From: Acidobacteriota bacterium
GTDB taxonomy: Bacteria; Acidobacteriota; Terriglobia; UBA7540
Assembly: GCA_021827255.1 (NCBI GenBank)
Contig: JAKAWO010000184.1
Location: forward strand, 1 to 6,273
Direction of reading: 5' to 3'
DNA: 6,273 nt
In this document: positions 1-4,801 of the stretch, one piece after another
Layout: every line of letters begins with the position of its first letter
Numbering within the stretch: the stretch's first letter is position 1
Notes under the pieces: model-generated
What the model was told of the DNA's origin: nothing
The model's database searches: none
What the model saw: only the letters and a program-made list of their open reading frames with translations
Made by a program: the position numbers and the translations under genes

Positions 1-4
1 GAGG

Positions 5-976
5 ATGGATTATCGCCATCTGCGACACACGGACTTGAAGGTTTCCCGGCTCTCGCTTGGAACAATGACGTTCGGCTCTTCGACGGATGAGGCGACGGCG
101 CGCCGCATGGTGGAGCGCTGTCTCGACGCGGGCATCAATTTTTTTGACACGGCCAACGTTTACAACAAGGGCGCGGCGGAAACCCTCCTCGGGCGGGCGC
201 TGGGCGACAAGCGCCATCGAGCCATCATAGCGACGAAGGTTTTTGGGAAAACCGGCGAAGGGGCGGACGATTCGGGCCTCAGCCGGCCCGCCCTCCGGAA
301 GGCCATTGACCAGAGCCTTACGCGTCTGGGGCGGGATTATGTGGATGTCTATTATCTGCACCAGCCCGATGACAACACGCCGATCGAAGAAACACTCACA
401 GCCCTGCAAGAACTGGTGGCGGCCGGAAAGATCCGCTATCCCGGCGTTTCCAATTATGCCGCATGGCAGGTGGCGGAAATTCGCGCTTTGGCGCAGAAAA
501 ACGGTTTCAAGCCGCCTCACCTCTCGCAGGTGATGTACAACCTGCTGGCGCGCCGCATCGAAGACGAGTATTTGAGCTTTGCCCGGCGTTATGAAACCGC
601 GGTGATCGCTTACAATCCGCTGGCCGGCGGGTTGCTGACCGGCAAACATCGGCCGGACGCCGCGCCCATTCCAGGAACGCGGTTTGACAAGAATCAGATG
701 TACATTGACCGATACTGGCACGAAGACAACTTTGTTGCGGTGGAGGAACTTCAGGACATGGCTCTGCGGGCCGGCAAGACACTGGTCGAGCTGGCGCTCC
801 AATGGCTGTTAAGTCAACCGCAAGTAGATTCCGTCATCCTGGGCGCTTCGACGGTGGAACAGTTAGAAGCCAACCTGAAGGCCTGCGAAGGCAAGCCTCT
901 GGACGAGCAGACGCTTGGCGAGTGCAATCGGGTCGGGGAGCGACTGCGCGGAGTGGCTCCCAAATACAGCCGTTGA
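5..976 (+). CDS. Aldo/keto reductase, NADP(H)-dependent
   Basis: This is an oxidoreductase of the aldo/keto reductase superfamily: a cytosolic TIM-barrel enzyme that reduces carbonyls with NADPH. The four catalytic residues are visible with normal spacing: Asp48 and Tyr53 in FFDTANVY, Lys78 in ATKVF and His119 in YYLHQPD. The family signature GKIRYPGVSNY lies at 141-151 and the C-terminal cofactor-phosphate motif LGASTVEQLEANL at 279-291. The length of 323 residues is usual for bacterial members. The start MDYRHLRHTDLKVSRLSLGT is a typical family N-terminus, so ATG at 5 is accepted although the upstream ribosome binding site lies outside the window (the adjacent GAGG at 1-4 is too close to serve). 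Pro146 replaces the Ile or Leu common in KIRYxGVSN. The substrate cannot be told from sequence. It converges on the cytochrome gene, so the two are not co-transcribed. Confidence 0.95.
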   Translation: MDYRHLRHTDLKVSRLSLGTMTFGSSTDEATARRMVERCLDAGINFFDTANVYNKGAAETLLGRALGDKRHRAIIATKVFGKTGEGADDSGLSRPALRKAIDQSLTRLGRDYVDVYYLHQPDDNTPIEETLTALQELVAAGKIRYPGVSNYAAWQVAEIRALAQKNGFKPPHLSQVMYNLLARRIEDEYLSFARRYETAVIAYNPLAGGLLTGKHRPDAAPIPGTRFDKNQMYIDRYWHEDNFVAVEELQDMALRAGKTLVELALQWLLSQPQVDSVILGASTVEQLEANLKACEGKPLDEQTLGECNRVGERLRGVAPKYSR

Positions 977-1036
977 CCGCGGCGGCGCGCATTCCCAACC
1001 TGCCCGATGAGTCTCGGCCTCAAGCCCCCCCATGAG

Positions 1037-1095
1037 GAGTTGAGAAACTCACTCCACGCCCGGAGCCGTCACGGCCTAAGCCGTCCGAAAGGACG
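1037..1095. terminator. Hairpin cluster between convergent genes, possible bidirectional terminator
   Basis: Between the two convergent stop codons lie consecutive short inverted repeats: GAGTT-GAGA-AACTC at 1037-1050 (extendable by GAG/CTC across a one-base bulge), CTCC/GGAG at 1052-1065, ACGGC-CTAA-GCCGT at 1071-1084 and CGTCC-GAAA-GGACG at 1082-1095. Two are capped by GNRA-type tetraloops. The last two share bases 1082-1084, so they exclude each other. No T-run follows on either strand, so this is not a canonical intrinsic terminator. The placement suggests transcription ending or transcript 3'-end protection for both genes; that is inference. Confidence 0.3.
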
Positions 1096-1098
1096 CCC

Positions 1099-1122
1099 CA
1101 AGCGCGGCAGCAAGCGCGGGGA
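1099..1122. repeat. Two-copy 12-bp imperfect tandem repeat
   Basis: CAAGCGCGGCAG at 1099-1110 is followed directly by CAAGCGCGGGGA at 1111-1122; the first nine bases are identical. It sits just beyond the cytochrome stop codon. It may be chance in GC-rich sequence and no function is implied. Confidence 0.35.
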
Positions 1123-1126
1123 TGCG

Positions 1127-1699
1127 CTACTTCCTCTTCTTCCCCTGAGCCATCGCCCCCTTACGAGCGGCGGGTGCGGGCGGAGCAGCCGGCGGCGGCA
1201 CGAGCGACTGCTCGACGTTGGCCGGTAATTTATCCGCATTAGCCAGCAGCAAGCTCACCGCGTAGAGGTCTTCGCCCTTGAGCGAGCTTCCGAAGCCGGG
1301 CATCCCGCTCAGGCGGATGCCGTGTTTCGCTTTCCAGTAGGTGACGCCGACAGGATCGTTGACCACCCTGTGGCCCGGCTCGAAAAGCTGGGGCGGGCGA
1401 GGGAACATGCCTTTGGCAATTCGACTTGGCGGCTGATTCGGAAAGCCGTGGCAGACTGAGCAGTTTTTCGTGTAAACCCGCGCGCCCGCCAGCAGCACCG
1501 AATCACTGGCCTGGGTGGAAAGGGTCTTGGGCGCCTCTCGCCGGAGCACGGCGTGCAGGGCCGTCTTGGCAAAGAATCGCTCGAAAGGCATGGGAGGCGC
1601 CGAGGTCGCCACCGGCGCCAGCCCGAGACTGACATAGACGTAAAAGGCTGCCGGAACGAGTAGAACTCCGAGAATAACACCCACAATAAATTTGGTCAT
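1127..1699 (-). CDS. Membrane-anchored mono-heme cytochrome c
   Basis: This is a small c-type cytochrome that would carry electrons on the outer face of the cytoplasmic membrane. From the chosen ATG at 1699 it has 190 residues. A hydrophobic segment at about 4-24 follows a short basic start and serves as an uncleaved anchor or signal. One covalent heme site, CSVCH, is at 80-84, and the probable axial methionine is Met133 in GIRLSGMPGFG, giving a class I fold. After the domain there is a Pro/Ala-rich stretch (about 168-178) and a basic end KGAMAQGKKRK. The reading frame is open back to 1813, but I chose 1699 because it starts directly at the membrane segment and has a Shine-Dalgarno site GAGGTG nine bases upstream; the longer N-terminus looks non-coding. 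The partner is unknown: the neighbouring aldo/keto reductase is convergent and no oxidase or dehydrogenase is adjacent. Confidence 0.9.
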   Translation of the reverse strand: MTKFIVGVILGVLLVPAAFYVYVSLGLAPVATSAPPMPFERFFAKTALHAVLRREAPKTLSTQASDSVLLAGARVYTKNCSVCHGFPNQPPSRIAKGMFPRPPQLFEPGHRVVNDPVGVTYWKAKHGIRLSGMPGFGSSLKGEDLYAVSLLLANADKLPANVEQSLVPPPAAPPAPAARKGAMAQGKKRK

Positions 1700-1708
1700 C
1701 GAGATTCC

Positions 1709-1714
1709 CACCTC
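1709..1714 (-). promoter_or_regulatory. Ribosome binding site of the cytochrome gene
   Basis: On the minus strand GAGGTG stands nine bases before ATG 1699. It decides the start in favour of the 190-residue form over the upstream start at 1813, which would put 38 unlikely residues in front of the membrane anchor. Confidence 0.65.
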
Positions 1715-1813
1715 AACAGGAAATTTGCGGTCATGCTCCCACCGCCCAGCGCGGCCGGGGAGCCCAGCACAGTGACCCGCTCCTCGCTCCGGCACGGCGG
1801 GCGCGGAATGCAC

Positions 1814-2112
1814 CAGCCAGCTTGCCTGCCTACTTTATTCCATTTCCCTCTAAGCCCAAAGGTTATTTTTCATTTCAAGAGAGTGGGCTTGACGGTTGCA
1901 GAAGCCTGAACACAGATTTCAGACCTTCGCAACCTGCGGGGATGGTCATCGTCTGATGTGACCGCCATCAAAACGGCCTCCTCTGGGTTGAATTTTAGGA
2001 TAGGTTTTCGAGGTGAGGCTGGCAAAAGCCCAAGGCCGTTAACTCGCTGGACTGGAGGGTGCAAAATTCAAACTTCGGGCAATGGGCAAATGGATAACGA
2101 GCCTTGCCTTAG
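1814..2112. other. Intergenic stretch without recognisable gene
   Basis: About 300 bases between the cytochrome leader and the insertion sequence. Short open frames on both strands (for example 1958-2152 plus and 1870-2064 minus) show no recognisable motif and I do not call them. Two inverted repeats are visible: AAGCCCA (1852-1858) with TGGGCTT (1884-1890), and AACGGCC (1972-1978) with GGCCGTT (2034-2040). The first flanks a T-rich loop and lies where the cytochrome promoter should be. A very weak minus-strand promoter match (TTGGGC at 1859-1854, TAAAGT at 1837-1832, 16-base spacer) is noted but not called. The stretch contains no 5' part of the broken glucoamylase-like gene found on the other side of the IS. 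Confidence 0.5.
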
Positions 2113-2127
2113 CCTGCTTTATTCACG
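2110..2127 (+). repeat. Left terminal inverted repeat of the IS
   Basis: TAGCCTGCTTTATTCACG agrees with the reverse complement of 3781-3798 at 13 of 18 positions. The outermost three bases may belong to the target site and not to the element. Confidence 0.65.
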
Positions 2128-2321
2128 AACGGGCGGGGAAGGACGAGGTTGAGGCGTAGGGGGCGACCTGAGCGTGATCTCGGAAGTCTGGCCGAGGCCT
2201 TGGGGGTGGCAGGTCTGGCTTGGGGGCCGGAGGAGGGAAAGAAGCGGGGATTCCGAAGACACCGCGGCCTCGCGGCTGGCCGGGGCGAAAGATTGGGACG
2301 AGGCGGAGAGAAGGCAGGAGG

Positions 2322-3701
2322 TTACCCGCTCGAGGCGCCGAAGCTGAGGGCGATCTGGCGGAAGCTGGCGAGAAAGGGGAACGCGAGGGGGAGATGAATC
2401 ACCACCCGGCGCAGGGAGCGAACCACGCGGGCGCCCAGCTTCAGGAGCCGCTCGCGCAAGGTCCAGACCTGGGCGCACGCGCAAGCGGTGCGGGCCGCCC
2501 GCAGGCGCAACTCTTGCATCAGCACGTAAGCGGCGGCGGTCATCAGCACGCGAAACTGGTTGGCCCAGAAACGCGTGCAACTGGTGCGGTCGATCTGGAG
2601 CCCCTCGTGCAGTTCCTTGATCCGGTTTTCGATGTCGCCGCGCTGGCAGTACACGCGCTCGTAAATCCACGGCGGGCTCTGCTTCAAATTGGTGATGACG
2701 AAGCGCGGATTGTCTTTGGGCTCGCGGCCGGGATGGCGGACGACCTCGGCTTTGAGGATCACTCGCCGAAGCCGCGGCCACTTGCGGGCCCGGTAGCGGC
2801 ACTCGCTGTAGACGTGCTCGGTCGCATCGCTCCGCCGAGAAAGCCGGCGCGCTGGGCGCATGGCCGGCGCAGCCCGGCGCTCCAGCACCGCGTTCTTGGC
2901 CATCGCCACGGTGTATTCCAGGCGCGGTTGGGCATCGAGAAAGTCCAGAACTTCGGGTGTGGCGAAGCCTCCGTCCAGGCGCCCGCGGATCACGGCACCG
3001 GGAAAGGCGCGGCGAATCCGCCCGAGCAGGCGACGCAAGATGTCCACCGCCCCGCGCCCCGCCGGAGCGTTGCCCGGCTGCAGCACGGCGGTCGCCAGAT
3101 ATTGTTCGGCCTCGTCGTCGAAGCTGAGAAAACCCAACAATGGCAGGTAGCACCAGGTGTCGTAGTGACCGTTGAAGAACGAAAGTTGCTGCGCCCCGTG
3201 GGTGGGATCGTCGGTTGGGTCCAGATCGAGGCTGACGCGGCGGGCGCGACCGTGCAACCGCCGCCGATGCCGTTCGATCACGCAGTCGGCCAGCGCCTCG
3301 CCCAGACGATAAAGCGGCTTGCGGTCGGTCGAGTTTTCAAAGCGCGACAGGGTGGGCTGCGAGGCCAGATCGTCACCCTCCACCGGATCACGTCCGACCA
3401 GCAGCTTGTGCACCGGATCGGAAGCCAGCCGCGCCGCGTCGTTCGCGTCCGCATACCCGCAGGCGATGGCCATCACGCGCTGCGTGAGCATCTCCGACAC
3501 TTCATGCTGCACCTTGCCGGCCTGCCGCTCGTCGTCCAGACACGCGGCCAGCGCCCTGATCAACCCCAGCCGCCGGTCGGCGGCTCGGAGCAGGATCGCG
3601 CCGCCGTCGGAACTGCCCTGCCGTTGGTCAAACTTCGCCATCACCGGCTTGGGGAAAATATCGGCAAACAACAGGCACGGCGTTGTGGCATCGTGGGTCA
3701 A
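2322..3701 (-). CDS. IS1380-family DDE transposase
   Basis: This is the transposase that moves the surrounding element, a 459-residue protein of normal family length. Acidic catalytic residues of the RNase H-like fold can be placed: Asp159/Asp161 in SLDLDPTDDPTHG, Asp243 in RLDGGFA, and Glu358 in YCQRGDIENRIKE, which is the Y-R-E signature of IS4/IS1380-type enzymes. FFNGHYDTWCYLPL at 175-188 and the end LPLAFPFLASFRQIAL are also typical of IS1380 transposases. The N-terminal part includes the family pattern SSDGGAILLRAADRRLGL at 30-47. The start is TTG at 3701; no other start lies between it and the upstream in-frame stop, and AAGGGGG stands seven bases before it. An alternative ATG at 3641 (residue 21) would remove residues that relatives usually have. 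No frameshift or internal stop is seen. Confidence 0.95.
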   Translation of the reverse strand: MTHDATTPCLLFADIFPKPVMAKFDQRQGSSDGGAILLRAADRRLGLIRALAACLDDERQAGKVQHEVSEMLTQRVMAIACGYADANDAARLASDPVHKLLVGRDPVEGDDLASQPTLSRFENSTDRKPLYRLGEALADCVIERHRRRLHGRARRVSLDLDPTDDPTHGAQQLSFFNGHYDTWCYLPLLGFLSFDDEAEQYLATAVLQPGNAPAGRGAVDILRRLLGRIRRAFPGAVIRGRLDGGFATPEVLDFLDAQPRLEYTVAMAKNAVLERRAAPAMRPARRLSRRSDATEHVYSECRYRARKWPRLRRVILKAEVVRHPGREPKDNPRFVITNLKQSPPWIYERVYCQRGDIENRIKELHEGLQIDRTSCTRFWANQFRVLMTAAAYVLMQELRLRAARTACACAQVWTLRERLLKLGARVVRSLRRVVIHLPLAFPFLASFRQIALSFGASSG

Positions 3702-3708
3702 GCGAAAG

Positions 3709-3757
3709 CCCCCTTGGTGGTCTCAAGCCTGCGTCCCAACAGCCTTTTACCACCAGG
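3709..3757 (-). promoter_or_regulatory. Transposase leader hairpin overlapping the ribosome binding site
   Basis: On the minus strand CCTGGTGG (3757-3750) can pair with CCACCAAG (3720-3713), seven of eight bases Watson-Crick and the other G-T. The 3' arm runs into the Shine-Dalgarno-like AAGGGGG (3715-3709) that precedes the TTG start. A competing pairing uses AGCCT (minus 3762-3758) with AGGCT (3745-3741). Such hairpins near IS ends can limit transposase translation from outside transcripts, as known for IS10 and IS50; its use here is inference. Confidence 0.35.
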
Positions 3758-3780
3758 AGGCTTTTCGCGTCTCTAAAAAA

Positions 3781-3798
3781 CGTGAATTATCCGGGTTA
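3781..3798 (-). repeat. Right terminal inverted repeat of the IS
   Basis: CGTGAATTATCCGGGTTA reads as TAACCCGGATAATTCACG on the minus strand and pairs with the left end at 2110-2127 (13 of 18). It lies directly beside the glucoamylase-like fragment. Confidence 0.65.
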
Positions 3799-4010
3799 AA
3801 GGCAAGCCGGTTTGGGGGCGCTATGGGTTTGTGGATGCGTTCGAGCCGTTGACTGGCTGGGTGGACACTGATGTGCTCGGCATCGACCAGGGCATCACGC
3901 TGCTCAGCGCGGAGAACGCTCGCACTGGAAACGTGTGGCGCTAATTCATAGCCAACAGAGAAATAACCGCCGCACTCGACCGCGTCGACCTGCGCGGCCC
4001 GCTGACTTGA
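3798..4010 (+). pseudogene. C-terminal fragment of a glucoamylase-like (COG5368 type) gene
   Basis: The frame reads GKPVWGRYGFVDAF from 3801, then GWVDTDVLGIDQGITLL and ENARTGNVWR. These match the C-terminal pattern that I recall for putative glucoamylase or beta-glucan-acting proteins: WGxYGFxDAFNP, W(V/Y)xxDxxGIDQGxxLLxxEN and RTGxVW. Directly after WR comes TAA (3942-3944), and the same frame continues as FIANREITAALDRVDLRGPL to TGA at 4008-4010. This resembles the usual family ending FMxNPEIxxAxDxxGF, so the TAA looks like a nonsense mutation inside the gene and not the original stop. Upstream the frame is closed by TGA at 3783-3785 within the IS end, and no start codon or ribosome site remains. 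Family members are usually several hundred residues, often exported, so most of the gene is lost. It is almost certainly non-functional. Confidence 0.8.
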
Positions 4011-4473
4011 CTGGCGACACTACGAAATGAGTGCAAGGCCTCAACGCAAGGGGAACCGGGAGAAAGAGACTTGGTCTTTGTCATTTGCAGCACGGCTTGG
4101 CACAAATTGGGATGTGCGACCGGTTGGAGCCTAACCTGCGATAAATGACGATGCCATTACGTTGCCTATCGCCCACAAACTCAGGGGAGGCTTGAATAGG
4201 GTATTCTTCCCGTGCAGGGCGTGCTTTGGGGGAGATTCGAGAGCCGGACCGCTTGCTTTCCGGGCAAGCGACCCTTCATTTTCAGCGCCGTTTGAGCGGC
4301 GATAGGATTCCGAATCAGCTTGAAATCCAGCAATTAAGGCTGCGGTTGCGTGGTCAAGTTGCAGTTCTGTTCCCCCAAAGGCGATGGGCTGGTTGAATAT
4401 TGGTTGAGTCTTGTTCCCTACCGATCGGTCGGTTCGAAACCGGATCGCGCAAGTACCGGAAAACAAGCTGGTC
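4011..4473. other. Intergenic stretch with hairpins, no gene recognised
   Basis: About 460 bases between the broken glucoamylase-like gene and tRNA-Pro. I recognise no protein on either strand. The long minus-strand open frame through 4131-4577 runs across the tRNA and its translation there (GVAQPGSALALGARGPRFES) is a well-known false product of tRNA genes. Perfect stem-loops are present at 4250-4270 (CGCTTGC/GCAAGCG, 7-base loop) and 4286-4301 (CGCCG/CGGCG, 6-base loop), and a long bulged one at 4422-4447. I cannot match these to a known RNA family. Confidence 0.5.
4422..4447 (-). terminator. Stable hairpin downstream of tRNA-Pro
   Basis: CGATC (4422-4426) and CGGTT (4430-4434) pair with AACCG and GATCG (4438-4447) around the loop CGA, giving ten base pairs with a three-base bulge GGT. 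It starts 26 bases past the tRNA 3' end in the tRNA's reading direction, a plausible place for transcript ending or 3' processing. No T-run follows, so intrinsic termination is doubtful. Confidence 0.3.
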
Positions 4474-4550
4474 TGGTCGGGGCGCGCGGATTCGAACCGC
4501 GGACCTCTTGCGCCCAAGGCAAGCGCGCTACCAGGCTGCGCCACGCCCCG
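4474..4550 (-). tRNA. tRNA-Pro, anticodon UGG, CCA encoded
   Basis: A 77-nt cloverleaf reads on the minus strand. The acceptor stem CGGGGCG (4550-4544) pairs fully with CGCCCCG (4484-4478), followed by discriminator A and an encoded CCA (4476-4474). The D arm is GCGC/GCGC around AGCCTGGTA. The anticodon stem CTTGC/GCAAG closes the loop CTTGGGC, whose bases 34-36 are TGG, so it reads proline codons CCN, chiefly CCA and CCG. The T arm is CGCGG-TTCGAAT-CCGCG. All stems are perfectly paired, so it should be functional. It is divergent from the sugar dehydrogenase gene and stands alone. No integrase or duplicated tRNA 3' end is seen beside it, so it gives no sign of use as an integration site in this window. 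Confidence 0.97.
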
Positions 4551-4706
4551 AAAGATCGAATGTGAAGTCACGGCCATCGCCGACCGGTAGTGTTTCCGAT
4601 GGTTCGTCGGCCGCGCCCGTTGCGTATTAATCCTGTACCATCCGTGCTGCGTTCAGTATGCCAAGATGGAATCCTGCTGTCCAGCGGCATTCGGCCCCGC
4701 TCGATT

Positions 4707-4736
4707 TTGACTTCGCAGTCCCAGGTCGAATATAGT
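4707..4736 (+). promoter_or_regulatory. Sigma70-type promoter for the sugar dehydrogenase
   Basis: TTGACT (4707-4712) and TATAGT (4731-4736) each match the consensus at five of six positions, with an 18-base spacer. Transcription would begin near 4743 and leave an untranslated leader of about 60 bases before ATG 4802. It is the best match in the gap between the tRNA and this gene. Confidence 0.55.
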
Positions 4737-4801
4737 CCTCGCGTGGGATCGGTAGTTTCCGCGCGATAAACGGAGCCGTTCGGATCGCTGGATGATACGT
4801 T

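Larger units (their letters stand above)
2113..3795 (-). mobile_element. IS1380-family insertion sequence, apparently complete
   Basis: A 1683-bp element with one transposase gene on the minus strand, of the size usual for IS1380-family elements. The ends were placed from imperfect terminal inverted repeats: the left CCTGCTTTATTCACG (2113-2127) matches the reverse complement of the right end, CCCGGATAATTCACG (3795-3781), at 11 of 15 positions, including the inner seven bases ATTCACG. Ends beginning with CC fit what I remember of IS1380 relatives such as ISEcp1. The flanking bases TTAG (2109-2112) and TTAA (3796-3799) agree at three of four positions, so a clean target duplication is not shown. 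The right end abuts a truncated glucoamylase-like gene. The transposase frame is intact, so the element may be active, but the exact ends are uncertain by a few bases. Confidence 0.85.

Noticed and set aside
1700..1813. Upstream extension of the cytochrome reading frame to 1813
   Set aside because: The extra 38 residues precede the membrane anchor without a signal-like pattern, and a good ribosome site sits before the internal ATG at 1699.
1870..2152. Small open frames 1870-2064 (minus) and 1958-2152 (plus)
   Set aside because: They overlap each other, show no recognisable motif and have no convincing ribosome site; the plus one runs into the IS end.
2119..3776. Long open frames overlapping the transposase: minus 2119-3153 (344 aa) and plus 2220-3776 (518 aa)
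   Set aside because: High GC gives long stop-free shadows. They have Arg/Pro/Gly/Ala-rich composition and no family motif, while the frame at 2322-3701 is a clear transposase.
4370..4455. Possible second tRNA on the plus strand, suggested by CGGTTCGAAACCG
   Set aside because: Only the T-arm-like piece is present. No complementary acceptor strand, D arm or anticodon arm can be drawn at the right spacing.
4131..4577. 148-residue minus-strand open frame containing GVAQPGSALALGARGPRFES
   Set aside because: That string is the translation of the tRNA-Pro gene itself and is a common false protein in databases. The rest shows no domain.
4350..4630. Plus-strand frames with GARGFEPRTSCAQGKRATRL or GARIRTADLLRPRQARYQAA
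   Set aside because: These are antisense translations of the tRNA, another well-known annotation artefact.
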